DNA from: Lachnospiraceae bacterium
GTDB lineage: Bacteria; Bacillota; Clostridia; Lachnospirales; Lachnospiraceae
NCBI GenBank assembly: GCA_004557975.1
Contig: SFEV01000073.1
Span: forward strand, 1-12,362
Direction of reading: 5' to 3'
DNA: 12,362 bases
Numbering within the stretch: position 1 is the stretch's first letter; each line of letters begins with the position of its first letter. Below the pieces are notes generated by a model. The model had not been told where the DNA came from. It saw only the letters and a program-made list of their open reading frames with translations, and searched no databases. The position numbers were made by a program, and so were the translations under genes. This document shows, piece by piece, positions 1 to 7,901 of the stretch.

Positions 1-26
1 GAAGGACAGAGGGTTCTTATTCTTAT

Positions 27-257
27 GCGCGTAACCGCGCTCTAATCCTGAGGCGTATCCGCCGACATTAGATCTGCCGTCTAAAGCGGCAAAGGAAGCG
101 CGTGAATTCATTCATGTGAGGCTTCAAAACAGAGCCATATGTCAAAAAGCGGCTGTTCCGGCTGTGGCCGAAACAGTCATGAAAAAGAAAAACCCCGTAA
201 ATACACAGTCTTTCGGGTATTTACGGGGATAAAGGGGAGGATAAGTATTTTCTTATC
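27..257. other. Run of consecutive hairpins, candidate structured RNA
   Basis: No protein gene is supported here, but perfect or near-perfect stems follow one another: 27-31 with 36-40 (GCGCG/CGCGC, four-base loop); 42-46 with 67-71 (CTAAT/ATTAG) enclosing 52-55 with 60-63 (GGCG/CGCC); 75-79 with 87-91 (TGCCG/CGGCA); 95-99 with 121-125 (GAAGC/GCTTC) enclosing TGAAT/ATTCA; 153-162 with 167-176 (nine pairs, one mismatch); 193-204 with 217-228 (twelve perfect pairs); and 240-245 with 252-257 followed by TTTT. This density suggests a structured RNA or a long leader whose 5' end may lie before the window. I could not match it securely to a named family. The part up to about base 100 faintly recalls the 3' end of ydaO-type c-di-AMP riboswitches (CCGAC, then a short stem, then AAAGGAAG), but that is only an impression. 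Strand is uncertain. Confidence 0.35.
193..228 (-). terminator. Possible intrinsic terminator on the minus strand
   Basis: CCCCGTAAATAC at 193-204 pairs perfectly with GTATTTACGGGG at 217-228 around a 12-base loop. The flank at 181-192 is almost all A, so on the minus strand this 12-bp stem is followed by a T-rich tract, the form of an intrinsic terminator. On the plus strand no T-run follows. No minus-strand gene is visible to its right, so it may instead be one stem of the structured region around it. Confidence 0.3.
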
Positions 258-365
258 TTTTGTACGCATTCACCGGAGGGGGTCCGATGATATGCCTGTC
301 CCGGCAGAAAAGCTTTCCGCTAAGAGAACTGTTTCTGTGAGACTAATGACAGTATAACCTGATTT

Positions 366-398
366 CGAAAAAATATACGGTATCCGTATATTTTTTTA
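366..398 (+). terminator. Intrinsic terminator
   Basis: A perfect 13-bp stem (368-380 with 384-396, AAAAAATATACGG against its complement, three-base loop TAT) runs straight into seven T residues at 391-397. This is a standard rho-independent terminator, and its A-rich left arm would let it work in both directions. It separates whatever is transcribed at 1-360 from the c-di-GMP operon. A second small hairpin (402-408 with 418-424, TACAGGA/TCCTGTA) follows at once. Confidence 0.7.
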
Positions 399-502
399 TT
401 ATACAGGAAACTTCGTCTCCTGTACGATAAAAACGATCCTTAGGGTATGCGAAGTACACTATTTTGGAAACCGTTAATTTGTACAATGTTTTGGAAGTCA
501 CA

Positions 503-540
503 TATGGATTCCCGATAGTTTATATGATATTATAATTGTG
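503..540 (+). promoter_or_regulatory. Possible promoter of the phosphodiesterase-kinase operon
   Basis: A perfect -10 hexamer TATAAT lies at 531-536 inside an AT-rich stretch, between the terminator at 366-398 and the first gene. No good -35 box sits 16-18 bases upstream; the best candidate, near 509, matches only about half of TTGACA. The promoter may therefore need an activator or use another sigma factor. Position and context are the main support. Confidence 0.35.
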
Positions 541-569
541 ACGGTATTGTGGCGACGGGGAGGATTCTG

Positions 570-626
570 ATGACAGAACAGGAGCACAGTATCAGAAAAG
601 TTGGCAGTTTTGGCTGCGGGGAGTGA
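570..626 (+). CDS. Possible 18-residue leader peptide
   Basis: An ATG at 570 preceded by GGGGAGG at 557-563 opens a short frame (MTEQEHSIRKVGSFGCGE) ending in TGA at 624-626. The stop overlaps a possible GTG start at 623 (GTGA), an arrangement often seen where two genes are translationally coupled. It could be a leader peptide for the phosphodiesterase gene or a chance ORF. Only the Shine-Dalgarno match and the overlap support it; no similarity is recognised. Confidence 0.25.
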   Translation: MTEQEHSIRKVGSFGCGE

Positions 627-643
627 AAGGGGAATTAAACTGT

Positions 644-2794
644 ATGCTGAAAGAGGAAAATGACTGCGATGGAACAGGTATTGTAAATCAGTACTATGAA
701 AAAACGGGATATCTGACCAGAACAGTTCTGATTGTGGATGATGAAGAATTCAGCCGCAATATTCTGTGCCATATTCTGAAAGACAGTTATGATATACTGA
801 CGGCGAAAGACGGACGGGAAGCACTGGATATCATGACGGAGCGGGGCAAAGAGATTTCTCTCGTTTTGCTGGATCTGATGATGCCGGTGATGGATGGATA
901 TGATTTTCTGAAAGCTGTGACAGCAAACCCGCAGCTTTCCTCCATTCCTGTGATCGTGACGACGGCCCGTGACCGGGAAGAGGACGAGATATGGAGTCTG
1001 GAGAACGGAGCGGCTGATTTTGTGTCGAAACCGTATCATCCGAAGGTGGTAAAGCGTCGGGTGGATCGGATGATTCGTCTGAGAGAGACCGCGGCAATGC
1101 TGAATGCGGCAGAGCATGACCGGCTTACGGGACTCTTCAGCAGAGAATTCTTTTATATGGAGACGGAGAGACTCCTGGAGAGAAGACCGGAGACTTCTTT
1201 TGACATGGTGGTGGCTGATGTTGAAAATTTTAAGGTCATCAATGAACGGCTGGGAGTGAAGACGGGTGATGAGGTACTGCGGCACATGGCAGAACGGTAT
1301 CGCGAGGTCGTGGGAGACAGAGGCATTTGTACGAGACTTCATGCAGATGTGTTTGCGATGCTTGTAGAGCATGGGGACGGGAGCTGGAAGCAACAGCTTT
1401 TCTGGCAGTGGAATGACCGTGTGGACGGGATACCGCTGCAAAATATGGTAATTAAATATGGTATATATGAGAATGTCAGTCGGACAATTCCTGCTTTCGG
1501 AATGTGTGACCGGGCTGTGCTGGCGCTGAACCGGATTAAAAACCTGTACGGCAGGTATGTCTCTGTGTATAATTCCTCGTTCAGCGATGACCTGTTCCGG
1601 GAGCAGCAGATCCTTGATTCCATGGAGCAGGCGCTGGCAGAACATCAGTTTCAGGTATATTATCAGCCTAAATACGATATCAACAGAGAATGTATATCGG
1701 GAGCGGAGGCGCTGGTACGCTGGGTTCATCCCAGATTCGGCTTTATGACTCCGAATCAGTTTCTTGCTTTGTTCGAGAGAAACGGATTTATCACAAAGCT
1801 GGATTATTATGTTTGCGAGGAAGTATGCAGAACCCTGCAGAGATGGCGGCAGGAAGGCAGAGACCTGGTGCCTGTTTCCGTCAATTTCTCCAGGGCTGAT
1901 TTTGCCGTGACGGATCTGGTGGAGCGGATTACGGAGCTTACAGATACATATGGGATTGACAGGGGACTTCTGCATCTGGAGATAACAGAATCGGTGTATA
2001 CAGACAAGCCGCATCAGATTATTGATACAGTGAAGAAACTGCAGGAGCATGGGTTCAGGATTGAACTGGACGATTTCGGATCAGGGTATTCCTCGCTGAA
2101 TATGTTCAGTGATCTGCCCATGGACATTCTGAAGCTGGATATGAAATTCGTCCAGAAAAATTACAGTAACAGCAAAAATATTCTCGGATATATTATCAGC
2201 CTTTCCGAGTGGATGAATCTGGAAACGATCGCAGAGGGTGTGGAAACGCGGGAACAGGTAGAACGCCTGAAATCCTTCGGCTGTGATTACGCGCAGGGGT
2301 ACTATTATGCCAGACCGATGCCGGAAGAGGATTTTGAACGTTTCCTTAAGGAGGCCCAGCGAAAGTCCTGTCTTCTGGAAAAACATGCGGCAGGCAGTAC
2401 TGTACCGGGCGGAGGGGAATGTACGGATACAGTCCTCATTGTGGATGACAACACGATGAACCGGGAAATACTGAGGAGTATGCTGGAGGATATCTACTGC
2501 GTCCGGGATGTCTCCAACGGAGAGGAGGCATGTGCGTATCTGAGAGAGCATCCGGGGGAGATTTCGGTTATTCTTCTCGATATGGTGATGCCTGTAATGG
2601 ATGGATTCCAGTTTATGAAGCGAAGGGAAAATGACAGTGAACTCTCACGGATTCCTGTAATCATAACATCGGAGCCTGGTAAGGACAGTGAGCTTGTTGC
2701 TCTGCGCATTGGAGCGGACCGATTTATGGGAAAGCCGTACCGGACGGAGCTTGTGAGATTATCTGTTAAAAGTGTGCTCAGGAAGAAAAACTGA
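644..2794 (+). CDS. Twin-receiver EAL phosphodiesterase with degenerate GGDEF domain
   Basis: Predicted cytoplasmic c-di-GMP phosphodiesterase controlled by phosphorylation. Residue numbers count from the GTG at 623. The order is REC (about 33-152), GGDEF-like (about 165-320), EAL (about 330-580), REC (about 603-721). REC1 has acidic pair D39/D40, acceptor D84, T113/T114 and K136; REC2 has D608/D609, D653, T682 and K704, so both look able to accept phosphate. The GGDEF signature is replaced by HADVF (240-244), so diguanylate cyclase activity is not expected. The EAL residues look complete: E362 in EALVRW, N421, E453, the DDFG pair D483/D484, K504, E538 and Q558. An ATG at 644 with AAGGGG at 627-632 is chosen as start; a GTG at 623 that overlaps the leader ORF stop is the alternative and adds seven residues. 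It lies 18 bases before the kinase gene, so the two are probably co-transcribed. The family call is firm; net activity in vivo is inferred. Confidence 0.9.
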   Translation: MLKEENDCDGTGIVNQYYEKTGYLTRTVLIVDDEEFSRNILCHILKDSYDILTAKDGREALDIMTERGKEISLVLLDLMMPVMDGYDFLKAVTANPQLSSIPVIVTTARDREEDEIWSLENGAADFVSKPYHPKVVKRRVDRMIRLRETAAMLNAAEHDRLTGLFSREFFYMETERLLERRPETSFDMVVADVENFKVINERLGVKTGDEVLRHMAERYREVVGDRGICTRLHADVFAMLVEHGDGSWKQQLFWQWNDRVDGIPLQNMVIKYGIYENVSRTIPAFGMCDRAVLALNRIKNLYGRYVSVYNSSFSDDLFREQQILDSMEQALAEHQFQVYYQPKYDINRECISGAEALVRWVHPRFGFMTPNQFLALFERNGFITKLDYYVCEEVCRTLQRWRQEGRDLVPVSVNFSRADFAVTDLVERITELTDTYGIDRGLLHLEITESVYTDKPHQIIDTVKKLQEHGFRIELDDFGSGYSSLNMFSDLPMDILKLDMKFVQKNYSNSKNILGYIISLSEWMNLETIAEGVETREQVERLKSFGCDYAQGYYYARPMPEEDFERFLKEAQRKSCLLEKHAAGSTVPGGGECTDTVLIVDDNTMNREILRSMLEDIYCVRDVSNGEEACAYLREHPGEISVILLDMVMPVMDGFQFMKRRENDSELSRIPVIITSEPGKDSELVALRIGADRFMGKPYRTELVRLSVKSVLRKKN

Positions 2795-2812
2795 CGAAAA
2801 GAGGGGGCAGGG

Positions 2813-5572
2813 ATGAAAAAGTACCGGACTTTTTTCAGATATGCGGCAGGTGCAATCGCTCTTTTTGTTCTCCTGTTCTGTGCAGGCGGCGCATCTGCGC
2901 AGGAGAGCACGGAAGAAAACAATCAGGCGGGAGACAGAATTCTGTTTATCAGTTCTTATTCATGGACGTGGCCGACTGTTCCGCTGCAGATGGCAGGGAT
3001 TCAATCTGCCCTGGACTGGTCAGTGGTGCTGGATGTGGAGTTTATGGACACAAAATCTCTTCCGCAGGAGTTTGCGGAGCAGGGGCTGCAGGAGCGGATC
3101 CTTGCCAAGCAGGAACAGGGGCTGCAGTACGATGCGGTGATTGTCGGGGATGACGCGGCACTTCATTTTGCGATGGAGTACCGGCAGGAGCTGTTTGACG
3201 GGATTCCCATCGTGTTTGAAGGGATTAACAATATTGAGTATGCAGAAGAGGTCAGCCAGGATCCGCTTGTGACCGGTGTGATCGAGTGCTTTTCCTACAG
3301 TGAGAATCTTGACTTTGCTCTTCGCATACAGCCGGACGCAAAAAGGATTCTGGCTATTGTGGACAACACAGTGACAGGTATTGGAGAGCAGCAGCAGTTT
3401 TTTGAACATCAGAAAGAGTATCCACAGCTTTCTTTTGAGGTACTGAATGGGTCCCTGATGACCGGAGAGGAGCTGGTTTCGGCCATTTCAGAGGCAGGAG
3501 ATGATACGATTCTTGTGTACCTGATTCTGTCAGAAGATGCAGACGGCAATCTGTATACAAATGAACAGGTCTGCAGCATGATCCGCGAATATGCACACGT
3601 TCCGGTGCTGCGTTTCGTCCAGGCAGGGATCGGCGAGGGTGTGCTTGGCGGAAATATTGTATTTCATGACGAGGCAGGAGCCATTGCCGGCCAAATGGTG
3701 AAAGAAATGCTGAACGGGACCGCCCCGGCCTCTGTTGAGATGATCAGCGACAGTCCAAATGGTTTTTATCTGGATCAGAATGTTCTGGAGAGGTTTTCCA
3801 TACCGGAGAAACTGATTCCCGGCGGCGCCGTTGTGATTAACAGGAAGCCGGGATTCTGGGAAGAGCACGGCAGAGTAGTTCTGATCACAATGGCTGCGGC
3901 AGCATCCCTGATGGCGCTGATGGCACTGGCAATGAGAGCTGTCTATGAGCATCGCCGCAGCGTGGAGCTGGAGGATAAGAACCGTCAGCTGGCACAGGCG
4001 GTACAGTTGTCACAGGAGGCGAACGGTGCAAAATCCAGATTTCTCGCTCAGATGAGCCACGAAATCCGCACGCCCATGAATGCGGTGATCGGTCTTACCG
4101 CGCTGGCAAAGGCAGAGACGGATATTCCTGACAAAATACGGGAATATCTGAACAAAATTGATGCCAGCTCACGGCTTCTTCTGGGAATTATCAATGATAT
4201 TCTTGACATGTCTGCCATTGAGCGCGGGAAGATGAAGCTGGACAGTGCACCCTTTGATTTCAAAAAGCAGCTTTCGTCTGTTGTTACCATGTTTTATCAG
4301 CAGGCAAAACAGAAAGGTGTGGGTTTCAGGGTACATATGAACGGTGTCACGGAGGAGACACTGGTGGGAGATGAGCTGCGTATAAGCCAGATTATGATGA
4401 ATCTCCTTTCGAACGCCGTAAAATTTACACCGACCGGAGGAAGAGTCGATTTCACAGTGACACAGACAAGCCGTTCCTGTGAAAAGGTGTTTATGCGTTT
4501 TGAAGTGAGGGATACAGGCTGCGGGATGAACGAGGATATGATGAGCCGCCTGTTTCGTCCCTTTGAGCAGCAGGATGCTTCTACGGCACGGTTCCACGGA
4601 GGAAGCGGACTGGGACTGTCCATCACAGGCAGTCTCGTGCAGATGATGGGAGGAACCATACGTGTGGAGAGCGCTCAGGGTGAAGGCAGCGTATTTATTG
4701 CAGATATTCCCTTTCGCGCCTGTGGGGAAAATCTTCCTCAGAAGAACAGTTTTGAGGATCTCAGGACACTTGTTGTGGATGACAACAGGGATGACTGCAG
4801 GTACTGTGGAAATATTCTGGAACGAATGGGTGTGCGCTTTGATTACGTGACGGATGGCGAGTCTGCACTGGAAGCCCTCGGTGAAGCTGAGGATGAGGGA
4901 GATCCATACCGGCTGTGCATTGTGGACTGGCAGATGAAAGCAATGAACGGTCTGGAGCTGACCGGCCAGATCAGGTCTGTATTCGGCAATGATGCTGTTG
5001 TGATTCTCGTATCAGCCTTTGATCTGAATGAAATCAGGGAGGACGGGAAAAAGGCGGGGGCAGATTATTTTGTGGAGAAACCCCTGTTTCAGTCCAGCCT
5101 CTTCAACACACTGCTGAAGATCGCAGGAAAGACAGCTGACGATACACATGACCAGACATCAGAAAGATATGATTTTTCCGGGCATCATGTACTGCTGGCG
5201 GAGGATGTGGAGCTGAATATGGAGGTGGCGGTCGGGCTTCTGAATAGTGTGGGCGTGGAAGTGAACTGCGCCTGGAACGGTAAGGAAGCACTGGAGATAT
5301 ACAGGAAGATGCCGGAGTATTATTTTGACTGTATTCTCCTGGATATCAATATGCCGGAGATGGATGGATATGAGACTGTGCGGGCGATTCGAAGTTCGGG
5401 ACGTCAGGACAGTGCTTCGGTCTGCGTTTATGCCATGACGGCAAATGCATTTTCGGAGGATGTGACTGCAGCGATGGATGCCGGCATGAACGGCCATATC
5501 GGGAAACCCATAGAACCCGGGATATTATACGGGACACTTCAGGAGGTTTTTAAGAAACATGAACAGATATAA
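2813..5572 (+). CDS. Hybrid sensor histidine kinase with extracytoplasmic substrate-binding-like sensor
   Basis: Membrane hybrid histidine kinase, 919 residues. A signal peptide or first membrane segment (about 11-29, ending ASA) precedes a large outside domain (about 40-340). Its opening ILFISSYSWTWP and the later EFMDTKSLP resemble the ABC-transporter substrate-binding-like domains (PF04392 type) found in clostridial sensor kinases, so a small ligand is probably sensed; which one cannot be told. A membrane segment lies at about 354-375, then a short linker. The HisKA domain carries H416 in MSHEIRTPMN. HATPase_c follows with N534 in the N box, D567 in DTGCGM, FRPFEQ, and GGSGLGLSI. Two receivers follow: the first with D656/D657, acceptor D705, S734 and K756; the second with E797/D798, acceptor D844, T876 and K898. 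AGAGGGGGCAGGG lies just before the ATG. The gene end overlaps the HPt gene by 14 bases. Domain calls are firm; signal and partner are inferred. Confidence 0.93.
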   Translation: MKKYRTFFRYAAGAIALFVLLFCAGGASAQESTEENNQAGDRILFISSYSWTWPTVPLQMAGIQSALDWSVVLDVEFMDTKSLPQEFAEQGLQERILAKQEQGLQYDAVIVGDDAALHFAMEYRQELFDGIPIVFEGINNIEYAEEVSQDPLVTGVIECFSYSENLDFALRIQPDAKRILAIVDNTVTGIGEQQQFFEHQKEYPQLSFEVLNGSLMTGEELVSAISEAGDDTILVYLILSEDADGNLYTNEQVCSMIREYAHVPVLRFVQAGIGEGVLGGNIVFHDEAGAIAGQMVKEMLNGTAPASVEMISDSPNGFYLDQNVLERFSIPEKLIPGGAVVINRKPGFWEEHGRVVLITMAAAASLMALMALAMRAVYEHRRSVELEDKNRQLAQAVQLSQEANGAKSRFLAQMSHEIRTPMNAVIGLTALAKAETDIPDKIREYLNKIDASSRLLLGIINDILDMSAIERGKMKLDSAPFDFKKQLSSVVTMFYQQAKQKGVGFRVHMNGVTEETLVGDELRISQIMMNLLSNAVKFTPTGGRVDFTVTQTSRSCEKVFMRFEVRDTGCGMNEDMMSRLFRPFEQQDASTARFHGGSGLGLSITGSLVQMMGGTIRVESAQGEGSVFIADIPFRACGENLPQKNSFEDLRTLVVDDNRDDCRYCGNILERMGVRFDYVTDGESALEALGEAEDEGDPYRLCIVDWQMKAMNGLELTGQIRSVFGNDAVVILVSAFDLNEIREDGKKAGADYFVEKPLFQSSLFNTLLKIAGKTADDTHDQTSERYDFSGHHVLLAEDVELNMEVAVGLLNSVGVEVNCAWNGKEALEIYRKMPEYYFDCILLDINMPEMDGYETVRAIRSSGRQDSASVCVYAMTANAFSEDVTAAMDAGMNGHIGKPIEPGILYGTLQEVFKKHEQI

Positions 5573-5897
5573 GCTTTTTAAGGCGGGCGTCGATGTGAAC
5601 AAAGGACTGGAGAGGGTGGGCGGCAGCCGGGAGTTTTATGAAGCCCTTCTGGAAAAATTCAGTGAGGATGGCCATTTCGCAGAGATGGAACGGGCGATGA
5701 AGCAGGGAGATACCAGGCAGGCATTTCAGTGCGCGCACGCTCTCAAGGGAGCGGCAGGCAATCTGAGCTTCTGCAGGCTTTATGAATCACTGATTCCGCT
5801 GGTGGAAGCACTGCGAACCGAAAATATGGAGGAAGCACACTCTCTTTTAGGGGAAGTCGAAGCTGCATACAGCGCCGTGATTGAGGCACTACAGTGA
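5559..5897 (+). CDS. Histidine phosphotransfer (HPt) protein
   Basis: Small cytoplasmic HPt domain protein of 112 residues, about the length of a stand-alone HPt module. The phosphorylatable histidine is H60 in AHALKGAAGNL, the typical HPt helix motif. It starts inside the end of the hybrid kinase gene (14-base overlap), with AGGAGG at 5541-5546, so expression is probably coupled to the kinase. The kinase itself ends in a receiver domain and lacks an HPt domain. This protein therefore supplies the missing relay step and could pass phosphate to the two receivers of the EAL protein encoded first in the operon. The partner assignment comes from gene order. Confidence 0.9.
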   Translation: MNRYKLFKAGVDVNKGLERVGGSREFYEALLEKFSEDGHFAEMERAMKQGDTRQAFQCAHALKGAAGNLSFCRLYESLIPLVEALRTENMEEAHSLLGEVEAAYSAVIEALQ

Positions 5898-5904
5898 AAA
5901 TAGA

Positions 5905-5933
5905 TTGATAAATGCTGTTATGCGTTATATAAT
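5905..5933 (+). promoter_or_regulatory. Sigma-A promoter of the PilZ gene
   Basis: TTGATA at 5905-5910 and TATAAT at 5928-5933 are separated by exactly 17 bases, matching the housekeeping consensus at five of six and six of six positions. Transcription would start near 5940, giving a leader of about 25 bases before the PilZ start codon. The PilZ gene and what follows can thus be transcribed apart from the phosphorelay operon. Confidence 0.75.
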
Positions 5934-5966
5934 AAGGCAGAAACACAGAGAGGAGAACCGTTTCAC

Positions 5967-6647
5967 ATGGCAGGAGAACTGAAAATAAGAAGCGGAACAA
6001 AACTGTCGCTGGCATTTGATGTGCCGGTGGGAGAGGATCCGCAGTTCAATCTGATCTGCACATTTGCAAAATCACTGGATGAATCGGCATTCCTGGTCTC
6101 CGTTCCCATGAAAGAAGGAAAAGCCCTTCCCCTTGATGAAAGTCAGAAGCTTCTGATCCGCTACGGTCAGGGAGAGGAATCCATGATCTTGGCCGGATAC
6201 GCAGACGATATCGTAAAGGAAGGACTGCACCGTTACTGGAAGATTCGCCGTGTCACAGAGCAGAGACAGTTTTTCAAGCGTGCAGATGAGCGTCTCAAGG
6301 TCGCGCTGGGTATTGAGTATGTGCAGGATACGTGGCCGGTCAATTATGACGGTATCATTGAAAAAGAAGAAGGTCTGTCGCTGGATATCTCTGCCGGAGG
6401 TCTGGCTCTCTATCTGAACCGCGTGTTCAATGTAGGAGAGATATGTGAGGTGACGCTGCCGAACATCGGCACTTCGGAGGAAGGCGCGGGATGCGAGCTT
6501 GTGGCTGCGGTCTGCTGGAACCGTCAGGCACCGAAAGGAAGCCTTTACAGGAATATCTGCGGTCTTCAGTTCCGGTATGGCGATGATGCAGAAAAAGAGC
6601 GCATCAGAGCGTACCTTTCCTACCTGAAGAAAAAGTACCGGCTGTAG
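5967..6647 (+). CDS. YcgR-like PilZ domain c-di-GMP receptor
   Basis: Cytoplasmic c-di-GMP-binding effector of 226 residues with the two-domain plan of YcgR/YpfA-like proteins. An N-terminal beta-rich domain (about 1-95) is followed by a PilZ domain (about 97-220). The second PilZ motif DxSxxG is present as D140-I-S142-A-G-G145. The first motif, usually RxxxR, reads R100-QFF-K104-R105, a lysine variant followed by arginine that probably still holds the ligand. The end (GLQFRYGDD, then a basic helix) is typical. Start: ATG at 5967 with GAGAGGAG just upstream. It has its own promoter and is followed 74 bases later by the membrane-anchored surface protein gene. YcgR-like proteins usually act on flagella or on surface-polymer machinery; no flagellar gene is in the window, so the target here is open. 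Confidence 0.85.
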   Translation: MAGELKIRSGTKLSLAFDVPVGEDPQFNLICTFAKSLDESAFLVSVPMKEGKALPLDESQKLLIRYGQGEESMILAGYADDIVKEGLHRYWKIRRVTEQRQFFKRADERLKVALGIEYVQDTWPVNYDGIIEKEEGLSLDISAGGLALYLNRVFNVGEICEVTLPNIGTSEEGAGCELVAAVCWNRQAPKGSLYRNICGLQFRYGDDAEKERIRAYLSYLKKKYRL

Positions 6648-6679
6648 AGAAACATAGAGAGAAGCAGGAAAAGAAATAT

Positions 6680-6721
6680 ATGAAAAGAAACGTATAAAGA
6701 GAAACGTATAAAGAGAAGCGA
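6680..6721 (+). repeat. Tandem 14-bp repeat and five-codon mini-ORF before the surface-protein gene
   Basis: GAAACGTATAAAGA occurs twice in direct succession at 6687-6700 and 6701-6714, followed by a partial third copy (GAAGCG). An ATG at 6680 opens a mini-ORF (MKRNV, stop TAA 6695-6697) in the same frame as the gene at 6722, and the 11 bases ATGAAAAGAAA are the same at both starts. The better Shine-Dalgarno-like sequence (AGCAGGAAAAG) lies before 6680, while the 6722 start has only AGAGAAG. This may be a decayed or moved start region. Confidence 0.5.
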
Positions 6722-7693
6722 ATGAAAAGAAAAGAATACCATCCATCAAAGCGTCACAGGCGCATCCGGCATGGAAAAGGCGGAAAGGATACGCTGATCC
6801 GCATCGAAGAGCTGGAGAAGATTATGGGGGAATACGGTGAGGATGTGGATCCCGAAACCATAGTCAGCATGTACATACCCCGCAGGCGAGCACGACAGTT
6901 CGGTGCGCTGCTGCTCAGACTTGACCGGATGCAGCTTCTGCTGCTGGGATTGCTGGCAGGTGTGGCAGTTCTGTTCGGGATGGCCTTTGTCCAGGAAAAG
7001 ATGGGAAACTTTACCGTCAATCTGAACCGCCTGGAGTTGTACCGCAAGGGGATCAGCATCTCGGAGGACGGGGATTTTACCGATCCCACAGCGCGTCTCA
7101 CTGCAGCCGTCATCAAGGATGCCACAAACATCACTGTGACAGATCTCCCATCAGACCTGGATGATCATGACGGCAGCCACAACGGAAGAAACTACGTGGC
7201 ATACACGTATTACGTGCGCAATGCAGGAAAAATCGACGTGGGTTATGAGGCAGTCCTTAAAGTGGACGCATGCTCCAAAGGTGCCGAGCAGGCAGTGCGT
7301 GTCGCAGTCTGGAGAAACGGAGAACAGAAAATCTACGCACATCCATCCGCTGACGGAACTCCGGAGGAGGGCTGCGAAAATTTCCAGAGCAGTGATATCG
7401 TATGTGAATATACGGAAGAAAATTTTCTGGTAGGAAACGTAGACAAGTACACCATTGTTATCTGGATGGAGGGAGAAGATCCCGAATGTGTCGACGCGAT
7501 CATCGGCGGTTCCGTCCAGTTCAGTATGGATATCGATGCAGTAGCCGATGACAATACAAACCTGTTTACGAAATTTGTTCAGGATATCGGAGATACCCTG
7601 ACAGGCAACAAACCGATTGATGCAGCCGGAACGACTGCACCGGATTATTATCACGATACCGACATAACGTGGAAGAACCGCCGCAACCAGTAA
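6722..7693 (+). CDS. Membrane-anchored surface protein with shared IWMEG motif
   Basis: A 323-residue protein of unknown function with a plain topology. A very basic, probably cytoplasmic N-terminus (1-69) precedes one membrane segment (about 70-90, MQLLLLGLLAGVAVLFGMAF), then an outside domain of about 230 residues. That domain has four cysteines (184, 218, 228, 256). Its late segment IVIWMEGEDPEC (245-256) closely matches TVYIWMEGCDYDC in the secreted protein encoded at 8206-9093, so the two outside domains are probably related. The tail (about 275-323) is polar. No catalytic motif or sorting signal is seen. Gene order behind PilZ suggests a surface or matrix component acting under c-di-GMP control; a role as membrane anchor or assembly platform for the secreted protein is a guess. 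The start has a weak ribosome binding site (AGAGAAG). Confidence 0.75.
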   Translation: MKRKEYHPSKRHRRIRHGKGGKDTLIRIEELEKIMGEYGEDVDPETIVSMYIPRRRARQFGALLLRLDRMQLLLLGLLAGVAVLFGMAFVQEKMGNFTVNLNRLELYRKGISISEDGDFTDPTARLTAAVIKDATNITVTDLPSDLDDHDGSHNGRNYVAYTYYVRNAGKIDVGYEAVLKVDACSKGAEQAVRVAVWRNGEQKIYAHPSADGTPEEGCENFQSSDIVCEYTEENFLVGNVDKYTIVIWMEGEDPECVDAIIGGSVQFSMDIDAVADDNTNLFTKFVQDIGDTLTGNKPIDAAGTTAPDYYHDTDITWKNRRNQ

Positions 7694-7782
7694 CACCGGC
7701 GGAGAATTTTCTGTTATTTCAGGTATATCGCAGGTGACCACAACGAGCCTTGCGATGATAGATTGTCGTATTCCGGAAACGG

Positions 7783-7900
7783 ATACGGCAGATCACCGGG
7801 CAAACCATCTGAAAAGATGGGACGCAAAACTTCAGAGCCTAAGGCCGGAGCTGTTCCTTCAACAGAAATGAGCTCATGCTATGGCCGTCAGTTGCCGTGT
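7783..7900 (+). ncRNA. c-di-GMP-I riboswitch (GEMM-I)
   Basis: The conserved core of the class I c-di-GMP riboswitch is present: GGGCAAACC at 7798-7806, hairpin CCATCT-GAAA-AGATGG at 7805-7820 with the GAAA tetraloop, GACGCAAA at 7821-7828, and GCCTAA at 7837-7842. The P3 arm follows, with GGCC (7843-7846) closing on the later GGCC near 7883. ACGGCA (7785-7790) pairs with TGCCGT (7893-7898) to close the aptamer as P1. It lies 306 bases before the start of the secreted protein gene and about 85 before a 35-codon ORF. It senses c-di-GMP, the molecule that the EAL protein upstream should degrade. Whether it turns expression on or off cannot be read with confidence, because no stem directly followed by a T-run is seen after it. 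Confidence 0.92.
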
Positions 7901-7901
7901 A

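Noticed and set aside
139..357. 72-codon plus-strand ORF
   Set aside because: It has no ribosome binding site, runs through a perfect 12-bp inverted repeat and other hairpins, and resembles no known family.
635..2050. Long 471-codon minus-strand ORF opposite the phosphodiesterase gene
   Set aside because: It is antisense to a gene with intact REC and EAL motifs; its translation is rich in H, R, C and S without domain motifs, a mirror of the true frame.
6072..6749. 225-codon minus-strand ORF opposite the PilZ gene
   Set aside because: It is antisense to a gene with clear PilZ motifs, its own promoter and a ribosome binding site.
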